From assembly GCA_913063405.1 (NCBI GenBank), contig CAJXZB010000025.1, forward strand, positions 1-47,225: a stretch of 47,225 nt of DNA, written 5' to 3'. The notes below the pieces were generated by a model. That model worked only from the letters and a program-made list of their open reading frames with translations. It was not told where the DNA came from and did no database searches. The stretch comes from an uncultured Ulvibacter sp. Lineage in GTDB: Bacteria; Bacteroidota; Bacteroidia; Flavobacteriales; Flavobacteriaceae. Within the stretch, counting starts at the first letter, position 1. Each line of letters opens with the position of its first letter. Of the stretch, positions 39,290-47,225 are shown piece after piece. Position numbers and translations under genes: made by a program.

Positions 39290-40172
39290 AATTTTACTAT
39301 TAGTTTCGTTTATTGTTGGATCTTTATCTGTTCAAGCCCAAGAGCTCAATTGCACTGTGAGTATTGATGCGGAACAAACGAGACAGCCCAATCTTCAGAT
39401 TTTTAGAACATTGGAGCAACAGCTTACAGAATTCGTTAATAATAAAAGCTGGACGAATAAGGAGTATAAAAATCAAGAACGAATAGACTGTAATATCGTT
39501 CTTATTATTTCTGAATATGACGGAGATACGTTTAGCGGAACTATGCAAATAGGCTCTTCTAGACCTGTTTACGGCTCTACATATGATAGCCCAATCTATA
39601 ATTACAATGATAGACAAGTTGCTTTTACCTATAAAGAATTTGAGCCTCTCAATTTTAATTTAAATGTTTTTGAATCGAACCTTGTTTCAATTCTCTCCTA
39701 TCATATCTTTACTATTATTGGCCTGGATGCAGCTAGTTTTGAGCCCAACGGAGGTGACTATTACTTTGGTATTGCCAAGCAAATAGTGAGTACAGCGGCA
39801 TCTAGTAACTTTTCTGGTTGGAAATCCACAGACGGTACACAGTCCCGCTATCAATACAATAATGCACTTCTTTCGAACGTGTATCAAGAATTCCATACTG
39901 TTATGTATGATTATCATCGATTAGGTTTGGATATTATGCATGACGATCAAAAAGATGCTAAAAATGCCATTATAGATGCAGTTAAGACTTTGAAAGGGAT
40001 TAACGACCGAAGGCCAAATTCTTACCTATTAAGAACTTTTTTCGATGCTAAGGAAGGTGAGATTCAATCGATCTTTAGTGGAGGACCAAGAGTGGATATA
40101 GCCGAATTGGTTGAAAACCTTAATCGAATGGCACCGACGAAACGAAGCACTTGGGGAGAAATTAAGTTGTAA
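39282..40172 (+). CDS. porD: Type IX secretion protein PorD (DUF4835)
   Basis: A 296-residue exported protein with a signal peptide (LLLVSFIVGSLSVQA) and the family opening QELNCTVSIDAEQTRQ. Other blocks are TFSGTMQIGSSRPVYGSTY, AKQIVSTAASSNFSGWKSTDG and the C-terminal SIFSGGPRVDIAELVENLNRMAPT. It belongs to the family named PorD in T9SS studies, although its exact molecular role is not well defined. It is relevant to the several T9SS-tailed proteins and pseudogenes in this window. It is coupled to coaBC and precedes recN. Confidence 0.88.
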   Translation: MRRILLLVSFIVGSLSVQAQELNCTVSIDAEQTRQPNLQIFRTLEQQLTEFVNNKSWTNKEYKNQERIDCNIVLIISEYDGDTFSGTMQIGSSRPVYGSTYDSPIYNYNDRQVAFTYKEFEPLNFNLNVFESNLVSILSYHIFTIIGLDAASFEPNGGDYYFGIAKQIVSTAASSNFSGWKSTDGTQSRYQYNNALLSNVYQEFHTVMYDYHRLGLDIMHDDQKDAKNAIIDAVKTLKGINDRRPNSYLLRTFFDAKEGEIQSIFSGGPRVDIAELVENLNRMAPTKRSTWGEIKL

Positions 40173-40242
40173 ACTTAGCAACTTCCTTTTGCAGGTGTAA
40201 CGAAACTCCTTTACATTGGAGGAACACTTTTAATTTCTATTT

Positions 40243-41895
40243 GTGATTACAACCCTTGCCATAAAAAATTATGCGCTTATTGAAGATATCCGTGTGGATC
40301 TTTATGAAGGTCTAACCATTATTACTGGTGAAACAGGCGCGGGAAAATCTATATTGTTAGGTGCACTTTCATTGTTATTAGGTAAGAGAGCTGAATTGAG
40401 AAGTGTTAAGGATACTGCCAAAAAATGTGTGATTGAAGGAGAGTTTTCAATTGATGACTACAAACTCCAAGAAGTGTTTAAGAAGAATGATCTTGATTAT
40501 GATTCTCATACTATCATTCGAAGAGAAATATTACCTGGCGGAAAATCTAGAGCATTTGTAAATGATACACCCGTATCTTTGGTGCAACTTCAAGCTTTAG
40601 GACTGTACCTTGTAGATGTTCATAGTCAACAAGAGACTTTGTCTTTAACTTCAGAAAGTTTTCAAATGGAAGTAATAGATGCTCTTGCTGGTAATGCTGC
40701 CATTTTAGAAGCGTATGGAAAGCGATTGGAAGTTTTTGAAAATATTTCTGAAACAATTACAGGTTTAAATGAGCGTAGAGAAAACGCCTCTAAGGAATTG
40801 GATTACAATACCTTTCTTTATAAAGAGTTGGAAGAAGCGAGTTTAAAAGGTTTGGATCAGGATCGTTTGGAAGAAGCTTTTGAAACTTTAAACAATTCTG
40901 AAGTCATTCAGGAATCACTTGCGAAGATAATTCAACTGTTTTCTGAGGAACAAATAGGAGCGTTAGAAACAACAAAGGAAGCCAGGATTGTTTTGGGGAA
41001 ACTCAAAGGTTTCACCGGTGCTTACGAATCACTTTGGAATCGCTTAAATAGTGTTGTTATTGAGTTAGAGGATATCGTGGAAGAAGTAGAAGGTTTGATA
41101 TCTTCGATTGAGGCAGATCCAAAGAGGTTGTTTGAAATAAACGAAAGACTCCAGATTTTATATAGGTTACAACAAAAGCATACTGTCTCATCCGTTGAAG
41201 AATTATTGGAGATACAAGAAAATCTAGCTGCGAAGATTAATTCCACTGTAAGTCTAGATGATCGAATTGTTGCGCTGGAACGCGAACAATTGAAGGAGCG
41301 GGAATCTACCTTGATATTAGCCAAGGAACTTCATGGGAATAGAATGAAAACTATTCCGAAGCTAAAAGAAGCATTAGAGGCATATTTGGGAGACCTTGGG
41401 CTGCCAAACGCACAGTTTCAGTTTGATTTGATTGCTTCAGAAGTTTTTAGGAAAAATGGAATAGATACGTTGCAGTTGTTGTTTACAGCAAATAAGGGAT
41501 TGGCTTTTGGGCCTCTTAAGAAAATTGCTTCTGGGGGTGAAATGAGCAGAATCATGTTGGCAGTAAAAGCAGTATTAGCACAATATAAGAAACTGCCTAC
41601 AATCATATTTGATGAAATAGATACAGGCGTTTCTGGGGAGATCGCAAATAAAATGGCACATATTATGGGTATGATGAGTCAAAAGATGCAACTGCTTAGT
41701 ATAACTCATCTTCCACAGATTGCGGCTAAGGGTGAACATCATATAAAAGTCTATAAGGAAGATGTAAAAGAGGTCACACAAACCCGACTTAAGAATCTAA
41801 GTGAAAACGAGCGCGTTGTCGAAATTGCACAGATGATAGGTGGTAATAATGTAACAGATGCGGCCATTGCAAATGCGAAAGAATTATTGAATTAA
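40243..41895 (+). CDS. recN: DNA repair protein RecN
   Basis: A 550-residue SMC-like ATPase for double-strand-break repair. It has Walker A GETGAGKSILLGALSLL near residue 30, a central coiled-coil region rich in Glu and Lys (about 150-370), the ABC signature KKIASGGEMSRIMLAVKAV and Walker B PTIIFDEIDTGVSGEIA. The start is GTG, giving MITTLAIKNYALIEDI, which matches the family's N-terminus. The gap to porD is about 70 bases. Confidence 0.97.
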   Translation: MITTLAIKNYALIEDIRVDLYEGLTIITGETGAGKSILLGALSLLLGKRAELRSVKDTAKKCVIEGEFSIDDYKLQEVFKKNDLDYDSHTIIRREILPGGKSRAFVNDTPVSLVQLQALGLYLVDVHSQQETLSLTSESFQMEVIDALAGNAAILEAYGKRLEVFENISETITGLNERRENASKELDYNTFLYKELEEASLKGLDQDRLEEAFETLNNSEVIQESLAKIIQLFSEEQIGALETTKEARIVLGKLKGFTGAYESLWNRLNSVVIELEDIVEEVEGLISSIEADPKRLFEINERLQILYRLQQKHTVSSVEELLEIQENLAAKINSTVSLDDRIVALEREQLKERESTLILAKELHGNRMKTIPKLKEALEAYLGDLGLPNAQFQFDLIASEVFRKNGIDTLQLLFTANKGLAFGPLKKIASGGEMSRIMLAVKAVLAQYKKLPTIIFDEIDTGVSGEIANKMAHIMGMMSQKMQLLSITHLPQIAAKGEHHIKVYKEDVKEVTQTRLKNLSENERVVEIAQMIGGNNVTDAAIANAKELLN

Positions 41896-41899
41896 AATG

Positions 41900-41907
41900 T
41901 ATCTTTG
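41900..41907 (+). promoter_or_regulatory. -7 box of fabI, with GTTAAC pair in the leader
   Basis: TATCTTTG fits TAnnTTTG about 100 bases before the fabI ATG. Just downstream in the long leader, two GTTAAC hexamers (41913-41918 and 41924-41929) are separated by five bases and could form a hairpin or an operator. The role is inferred. Confidence 0.45.
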
Positions 41908-42006
41908 TCTTAGTTAACCTGACGTTAACGGCTAGATTCAGGTATTAAAATGAAAAGTGTAGAGTTTCGACTCGAAAAATAACAATAAAACTAATTAAAG
42001 AAAAGT

Positions 42007-42822
42007 ATGTCGTATAACTTATTAAAAGGAAAAAGAGGTATTATTTTTGGAGCCTTAGATTCCAATTCCATAGCTTGGAAAACTGCTGAGCGTGTTCATG
42101 AAGAGGGAGGTGCTTTCGTTCTAACAAACGCTCCTATTGCTATGCGAATGGGGCAAATAAAAGAACTCGCAGAACAAACAAGCTCTCAAATAATTCCCGC
42201 AGATGCGACTAGTCTAGAAGATCTTGAAAACCTCGTAGACAAGGCAACTGAAATTTTAGGAGGGAAATTGGATTTTGTACTCCATTCCATAGGAATGTCT
42301 GTAAATGTTAGAAAAGGAAAACATTATACTGATCAGAATTACGACTGGACACATAAAGGCTGGGATGTTTCGGCTGTTTCTTTTCATAAAACAATGCAAA
42401 CCTTATATAAGAAGGATGCAATGAATGAATGGGGTAGTATTGTGGCACTTACCTATATGGCAGCCCAGCGGGTATTTCCAGACTATAATGATATGGCAGA
42501 CAATAAAGCCTATTTGGAGTCTATTGCACGAAGTTTTGGGTATTTCTTCGGAAAGGATAAAAAGGTAAGGGTAAACACAATTTCTCAATCTCCGACTCCT
42601 ACAACAGCTGGTCAAGGTGTAAAAGGTTTTGATGGATTTATAAGTTACGCAGATAAAATGTCTCCTTTGGGTAATGCAACTGCTATAGATTGTGCAAATT
42701 ATACGGTTGCCATGTTTAGCGATTTAACTAAAAGGGTGACACTTCAAAACCTGTATAATGATGGAGGTTTTTCGAATATGGGAGTAAGTAATGAGGTAAT
42801 AGAAAATTTTACAGAAAAATAA
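42007..42822 (+). CDS. fabI: Enoyl-ACP reductase (NADH), FabI
   Basis: FabI performs the last reduction of each fatty-acid elongation cycle. The 271-residue SDR-fold protein has the FabI-type cofactor loop GIIFGALDSNSIAWKTA (in place of the usual TGxxxGIG), the conserved FVLHSIGMS, and the catalytic Tyr-x6-Lys visible as PDYNDMADNKAYLE. NTISQSPTPTTAGQGVKGF forms the substrate loop. It is preceded by a ~100-base leader and followed by a strong terminator. Confidence 0.97.
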   Translation: MSYNLLKGKRGIIFGALDSNSIAWKTAERVHEEGGAFVLTNAPIAMRMGQIKELAEQTSSQIIPADATSLEDLENLVDKATEILGGKLDFVLHSIGMSVNVRKGKHYTDQNYDWTHKGWDVSAVSFHKTMQTLYKKDAMNEWGSIVALTYMAAQRVFPDYNDMADNKAYLESIARSFGYFFGKDKKVRVNTISQSPTPTTAGQGVKGFDGFISYADKMSPLGNATAIDCANYTVAMFSDLTKRVTLQNLYNDGGFSNMGVSNEVIENFTEK

Positions 42823-42847
42823 CATAACCCTAGTAAACAATGTTCTT

Positions 42848-42886
42848 AACGACCGTTTCAATACAAATTGAAACGGTCGTTTTTAT
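42848..42886 (+). terminator. fabI terminator
   Basis: A 15-bp perfect stem (aacgaccgtttcaat / attgaaacggtcgtt) with an acaa tetraloop and a following T run. It is the longest intrinsic terminator stem in the window. Confidence 0.9.
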
Positions 42887-42998
42887 TATAAAACCATCTA
42901 ATACCCTAATTATTAACCGATAAATGAAGTAGGTCATCGAAAAAATGGTTCAGCTTCTTTTTTTAAGTTACTAATAACTATTCTAATAATATCGTATT

Positions 42999-45376
42999 AT
43001 GAAAAAAATACACTATTAATTCTACTCTTTGTTGGGGCTATAAGTTTTGGTCAGAGCAAAGTGTCTACGATGGGCGATAATAATCCTATCTACAAAGAAG
43101 CACAACAGTCTGATGTCATTCAGAAGAATGTTGTTATAAATTAACAGGGAGTTCAAGATTCGTCAATTCCATTTGTGAATGCTGTTGAGAGAGGTATATC
43201 CCCGCATAAGAATTCACAAAATTTGAATATTCAACCGCTCAATCAGGCTAGTAGCTTAGGAGAGTGAAATGTTAATTTTTATACTCCAAATAAGAATTCA
43301 CAGGATCTAAGTATTCAGCCGCTTAATCAGGCGAACAGTTTGGGAGAACGAAATGCTCAGTTTGTTAAAGACAAGGCGATTTCTCAACCTCGTCCTCTTG
43401 TGTCGACAGGGGATCAAGCTGTAAAATCTACTGGAATTGATTTCCCCTTATATGTAACGCCTAAAAAGATGGCTAAACAGGAAATAAATAAAGTGGCTGC
43501 TTTGCCTTTCGAAACTGAACGAGAGGTAATGGCAAATAATATTGCTAAAACAAGTCAGCCAGAATATATAATGAAGTCTTCATCATATGATGGTGTTAAA
43601 CCCCCGTTAGCGGATATTATTCCAACAGCAGGAGCAACCGAAACTTTCACGCCTAATGTTGGGAGATAACTTTTTCGACCCAGGAGGTCCAGGAGGAAGT
43701 AGTACAGGAGGAACACCTGGTAACTATCCAAGTTGTGCATGTACTACACTAACTACCCTAGCAGGAATTACTGAAATTCCCTTCAATGATTTTAGTGTAT
43801 TTGCGACTTTTGATTGGCTTAGAATTTATGATAGTGCTGACACGGCTGGTGCTGTATTATACGATAACAGTACAGGTGATGCTAATGAAGGAGATATTAC
43901 ATTGGCCGATATGATCGCGTCAAACGGTCCTGCTACTTTTGTTGGAGCTAGTGGTGATATGACATTTGAGTTTTTTGCAACGGGTGTTGTAGATTACGGA
44001 GGATGGGATTCAACAATCACTGTTGCCAGTGGCGGTGGCGCTGCTTGTAACCAGGATAATCCTAGTAATGCTTTTGAAAATGCATTTACAACATCAACCA
44101 ATCAAGCCCAAATAATGGAGACTGATATTACGGTTGATGCAGATACTGATTTCAATTTAGAAACGATCACGGTTAATTTAATGGTTAATCCAGGAGAGAC
44201 TATTGCCTCTGCTGATATTACGTTATACAATGATGATGCAGGTCTTCCAGACCCAGCTTCAATTGTGGATGCGCAAGTGGCAGTAGTGCCGTCTTCACAA
44301 TCTATAATTGGAACTGTTTTTGCACTTGATGTTATTGAGACAATTTTCGATATTACTCCAACAATGTTGGCAGGTCAAGCTGGTGTTTCAACCCAGTATT
44401 AGACAAGTTTATATGTAACAACTTCTGCGGCCGGTAATGCTTTTATAGAAAGTACAACAGCAACTATTGTTGGTTCAGACCACGCTTTTTCTTCAGATGC
44501 AGGTGCAACTCGGGGAATTAACGCAGGTTGGGATACCGTTTATGACTTTGCAAGTGAGTGCACTGCAATAGGCGGCGGTGGTGGAATGGCTTGTGAGCAA
44601 GAAAACCTTTCTAATGCTTTTGAAGATGCGTTTACAACATCTACCAATCAAGCCCAAATAATGGGAACAGATATCACGGTGGATGCCGATGTAGACTTTA
44701 GCTTAGAAACTCTTACTGTTAACCTAATGGTTAACCCCAGGGAGACTATTGCGAGTGTAGATATCAACTACTATGATGATGTTGGTGGATTACCAAGAGC
44801 ATTGGTAGGAAGTCAAGCTGGTGTTGTTCCAACTGCTTAAGCTGTGATTGGAAATAACTTCGGGTTTGATGTTAGTTCGATAGAACTAGATGCTACTGCA
44901 GTAGTTGTATCGCCAGCAGGCTTTATTCTGTAACCTTCTATACAGCTCCAAATGAGACTGCAGTAGAGACAGATCTTGTTTTGGTAAATTGGTTCGAGAA
45001 TCAATGTGTTCCAGGAGCAACTGCAACGATACCAACTATTGGTGGTCAAGCATATTACGTATATGTTGTGAATCACGGTGGAGTTACAGATATTATGATT
45101 GATGGTACTAACTTAGGTGCAGCAGATAATACAATCGGAGGATTTAGTTATTATCCAAACCCAAGTACAAGTATTGTTAATTTGACATCTGTAGAGGTTA
45201 TCGAAACAGTAGCGATTTACAATATGTTAGGTCAGAAAATAATTGATCAAGACATTGATACTACGACTTCTGAAGTTAATGTATCTCAACTAGCAACTAG
45301 AACTTACTTAATGAAAGTTTCTGTTAATGGTCAAGTAGATACTTACAGAATTCTTAAAGTAATAAGAATACGATAG
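42999..45376 (+). pseudogene. Broken T9SS protein with N-terminal LGE repeats, CUB-like domain and anchor-type modules
   Basis: Paralogue of the intact gene that follows. One T is missing at 43009 in the signal peptide; restored, it reads MKKITLLILLFVGAISFGQS. The N-terminal part has LGE-type repeats, including two 84-base units from 43208. A CUB-like region follows (FATFDWLRIYDSADTAGAVLY, FVGASGDMTFEFFATGVVD), then two ~182-residue modules (NAFENAFTTSTNQAQIM and NAFEDAFTTSTNQAQIM), and a T9SS tail (SYYPNPSTSIVNLTSVE, YLMKVSVNGQVDTYRILKV). In-frame stops occur at 43142 (TAA), 43265 (TGA), 44400 (TAG) and 44838 (TAA); frame changes near 43009, 43663 and 44922. Cannot yield one full protein. 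Function unknown; surface or adhesive role inferred. Confidence 0.9.
43208..43375 (+). repeat. Two tandem 84-base units in the T9SS pseudogene
   Basis: The units begin at 43208 and 43292 with aagaattcaca, each encoding about KNSQ-x-L-x-IQPLNQA-x-SLGE. The first carries TGA where the second has CGA (43265 against 43349), an exact 84-base offset. The units have otherwise diverged moderately. Confidence 0.85.
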
Positions 45377-45396
45377 TTAGTATATATTTAAAAACT

Positions 45397-45432
45397 AAAG
45401 CCGCTCCAACTGTAATTGGAGCGGCTTTTTTA
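45397..45432 (+). terminator. Terminator of the T9SS pseudogene
   Basis: A 13-bp perfect stem (aaagccgctccaa / ttggagcggcttt) followed by Ts, 20 bases after the final stop. Intact despite decay of the gene. Confidence 0.9.
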
Positions 45433-45557
45433 ATAAGCCCTATCGATTTAATGGATTAATATATATTAGGTTAGGATTACTAAAAAATTGTTGATAAAAG
45501 CTTTGCGATGGATATATTTATTAATACTTTTAAGGCCTATTAACTAAAATTTCAATC

Positions 45558-47225
45558 ATGAAAAAAATTACATTATTGACCTTACTCTTAGTCTGTGCCA
45601 TTAGTTTTGGTCAGAGTAGGGTTTCAACATTGGGAGAAAACAGTCCAGTTTTCCAAAAAACCAATGTGAATCAACAAGTAAATGAGATTTCGCCAGATCA
45701 AATGGTAAACTCTTTTGGGGAAAGCAATCCGGTGTATTATGCACCAAAAACGAATGTACAGTCTCAAGAAACTATTTCGCCAGATCAAATGGTAAATTCT
45801 TTTGGGGAAAGTAATCCGGTGTATTATGCACCAAAAACGAATGTACAGTCTCAAGAAACTATTTCGCCAGATCAAATGGTGAACTCTTTTGGAGCAAACA
45901 ATCCAGTTTTTGTGCAGAAAGTACAAGCACCAAGGCTTGTAAATTCTACAAGCACTAATAATTTCTTAACTGGAGTTTCAACTTATGCAGATTATACAAG
46001 TAATAAGTCAAATTCACCTGTTAATGCAAATACTAGAACGACAGTTGTTAGTGGTGCTGTTAATATGGCAATTACAACTTATACAGATCTTGCAACTTTC
46101 CAAGGTGATGCAGGAACTTTGGTTTCTGAAGATTTCACTGGAGGTGGAAGTGGTGGAGGTGTTGCCGATTGTGGTCTTACTATTAGCAGTGCTGGAGATG
46201 GTTGTTTCCCTGCTGGTGAACTAGTAGATGGTTTTAACATAACGGCTTCAAATGGATCTAATACGGTTTTATTAGATAATGGATTTCTTCCTGGGCAAAC
46301 AGTTGATTTGGTAGGTGCAATTACATTTGCTGAATTTGCAACAATAGGTTTTACTGGAGATCCAGTATTCGAAGTTGGAATGGTTATATATAATAATACT
46401 GATGTTGATACTGATTTCCGTGTTTTTGATACCGGTGGAGTACTTCTTGATTCATACATTTTAAATAATACTATTGGTACAGAGAATTTCTTCGGAATTA
46501 TCTCTACAGATGCAATTGGTAGTATTGAACTTGCTGGTTTGAATGATAGTGGTGAACTTTTTGGAACATTCTCATTTACTGCCCCAGGTGGAGGTGGAGG
46601 TGGAGGTGCCGCTTGTAGCGAAGCCAATGCTAACAATGCTTTTGAGAACGGATTTACCTACACAGCAGGAAGTCCATTTACTGTAGCGAATGATGTTACT
46701 GTAAATGCAGATGAAGATTTTGAGTTACAACAAATTACTTATGAGAGTTTCCACGTAGTAGGAGAGACTATTGCGAGTGTAGATATCAATTACTATGATG
46801 ATGCTGGTGGATTACCAGGTGCATTGATAGGAAGTGAAGCAGGAGTTGTACCAACATCACAAGCAGTGGTTGGAAGTAACTTTGGTTTTGATGTAAGTTC
46901 AATTGTATTAGACGTAGCACCGGTAATGTTCACAGGACAGGCTGGCGTAGCTACCACATATTGGATTGAGTTTATCGGTACGTCAAGTGCAGGTGGAGCT
47001 TTATTCTGGAATGTTTCTTCAGCAGGCGCCAATGGAAATGCAACAGCACAATCTAATGCAGGTGTGTTTGCAATTCCAGATCCATTAGTAGACGGAGTTT
47101 ACTCTTGGGATGGAGACTGTACACCAATTGGTGGTGGTGGTGGTGGACCTTGTAGCGAAGCCAATGCTAACAATGCTTTTGAGAACGGATTTACCTACAC
47201 AGCAGGAAGTCCATTTACTGTAGCG
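45558..47225 (+). CDS. Secreted repeat protein with N-terminal FGE repeats and anchor-type modules (3' end outside window)
   Basis: An open frame of 556 codons with no stop, running off the window. It has a signal peptide (MKKITLLTLLLVCAISFGQS), then about 100 residues of repeats (STLGENSPVF, then units with SPDQMVNSFGESNPVYYAPK). A beta-rich domain follows (TYTDLATFQGDAGTLVSEDF to GELFGTFSFTAPGGG) that resembles choice-of-anchor domains. Gly-rich linkers then introduce ~179-residue modules beginning CSEANANNAFENGFTYTAG and containing YYDDAGGLPGALIG and TTYWIEFIGTSS. The second module starts just before the window ends. By analogy to its broken neighbour it should end in a T9SS sorting domain; that part is not visible. 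Probably cell-surface or secreted; function unknown. Confidence 0.88.
   Translation, partial: MKKITLLTLLLVCAISFGQSRVSTLGENSPVFQKTNVNQQVNEISPDQMVNSFGESNPVYYAPKTNVQSQETISPDQMVNSFGESNPVYYAPKTNVQSQETISPDQMVNSFGANNPVFVQKVQAPRLVNSTSTNNFLTGVSTYADYTSNKSNSPVNANTRTTVVSGAVNMAITTYTDLATFQGDAGTLVSEDFTGGGSGGGVADCGLTISSAGDGCFPAGELVDGFNITASNGSNTVLLDNGFLPGQTVDLVGAITFAEFATIGFTGDPVFEVGMVIYNNTDVDTDFRVFDTGGVLLDSYILNNTIGTENFFGIISTDAIGSIELAGLNDSGELFGTFSFTAPGGGGGGGAACSEANANNAFENGFTYTAGSPFTVANDVTVNADEDFELQQITYESFHVVGETIASVDINYYDDAGGLPGALIGSEAGVVPTSQAVVGSNFGFDVSSIVLDVAPVMFTGQAGVATTYWIEFIGTSSAGGALFWNVSSAGANGNATAQSNAGVFAIPDPLVDGVYSWDGDCTPIGGGGGGPCSEANANNAFENGFTYTAGSPFTVA
45687..45905 (+). repeat. 87-base tandem repeat, 2.5 copies
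   Basis: Units start at 45687, 45774 and 45861, each with atttcgccagatcaaatggt. Each full unit encodes 29 residues with core ISPDQMVNSFGESNPVYY. The copies are almost identical at the DNA level, and the third is cut after FGANNPV. Near identity implies recent duplication or gene conversion. Confidence 0.92.
46614..47225 (+). repeat. 537-base module repeat (one full copy and the start of a second)
   Basis: The 75 bases from 47151 to the window end are identical to 46614-46688, beginning tgtagcgaagccaatgctaa. The period is 537 bases (179 codons), one whole protein module. More copies are likely beyond the window. Confidence 0.9.

Noticed and set aside
43142..44840. Stop-codon reassignment or programmed readthrough as the reason for the in-frame stops
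   Set aside because: TAA, TAG and TGA all occur as internal stops here and all serve as true ends elsewhere in the window (TAG for rpoZ, TGA for dapF, TAA for murQ). Frameshifts accompany them.
45687..45905. CRISPR-like array
   Set aside because: The repeats are 87 bases, contiguous, in frame and coding, with no unique spacers and no cas genes nearby.
45624..45926. 100-residue minus-strand open frame through the 87-base repeats
   Set aside because: It is the antisense of the tandem repeat in the secreted-protein gene; the repeat simply lacks stops in that frame, and the product is a low-complexity Trp/Arg/Ile-rich repeat.
46079..46636. 185-residue minus-strand open frame with a poly-Pro stretch
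   Set aside because: Poly-Pro is the antisense of the Gly-rich linker (ggtggagg). The plus-strand frame has a signal peptide and modular homology, so this is a shadow.

Overview
The window is a piece of a Flavobacteriaceae-type (Bacteroidota) chromosome. Supporting signs are AT-rich DNA, weak or absent Shine-Dalgarno sites, promoters of the Bacteroidota type (TAnnTTTG at the -7 position), a Bacteroidota-form omega subunit and PorD, cargo with type IX secretion (T9SS) sorting tails, and flavobacterial gene orders such as bamD-rpoZ-coaBC-porD-recN. Genus and species cannot be decided from the sequence alone.

Layout. 1-645: end of an rRNA operon (23S 3' end, 5S, terminator). 814-1346: a decayed FG-GAP lipoprotein remnant. 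1343-6663, minus strand: a small membrane protein, murQ, a DUF4249 lipoprotein with its TonB-dependent receptor, and a LamG/T9SS protein. 6809-13269, minus strand: monomeric isocitrate dehydrogenase, rplS, trmD, a TPR protein, an acetyltransferase and a long-form GAPDH. 13598-16047, minus strand: a frameshifted lipoprotein gene and an HtrA-type protease. 16214-19583, plus strand: dapF, an acetyltransferase, mltG and a small lysozyme-fold protein. 19596-26878, mostly minus strand: an RsmI-like methyltransferase, a secreted PQQ-type sugar dehydrogenase, a low-molecular-weight phosphatase, dnaA, a divergent thioesterase, a YigZ-family protein, an EamA transporter and ribD. 27004-29753, plus strand: acetyltransferase, prmC, LOG-family protein, aquaporin. 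29879-33211: a heavily broken giant T9SS protein gene. 33332-42822, plus strand: ligA, DUF6913, dapA, bamD, rpoZ, coaBC, porD, recN, fabI. 42999-45376: a second heavily broken T9SS gene, followed from 45558 by an apparently intact paralogue that runs off the window.

How the genes fit together. Most intact genes are housekeeping: translation (rplS, trmD, prmC), replication and repair (dnaA, ligA, recN), lysine/diaminopimelate and wall metabolism (dapA, dapF, mltG, murQ), cofactors (ribD, coaBC), lipid synthesis (fabI) and envelope assembly (bamD, porD, htrA). The accessory content is almost entirely exported protein.

The most notable pattern is decay confined to exported-protein genes. Four loci carry frameshifts, and two of them also carry in-frame stops, while more than thirty-five intervening genes read cleanly. 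In the 42999-45376 pseudogene, three of the four stops can be matched to sense codons in a paralogous repeat or in the intact neighbour, and each differs by one C-to-T or G-to-A transition. The paralogue pair carries an unusual N-terminal 28-29 residue repeat (core LGE/FGE, often followed by NP) and about 180-residue C-terminal modules that appear to be amplified as nearly identical DNA. I do not recognise this architecture; it is the best candidate here for something undescribed. Other points are a head-to-head pair of DnaA-box-like sequences inside the end of dnaA, an ECF-sigma-like promoter before htrA, several probably leaderless genes, and a possible CTG start for ribD.
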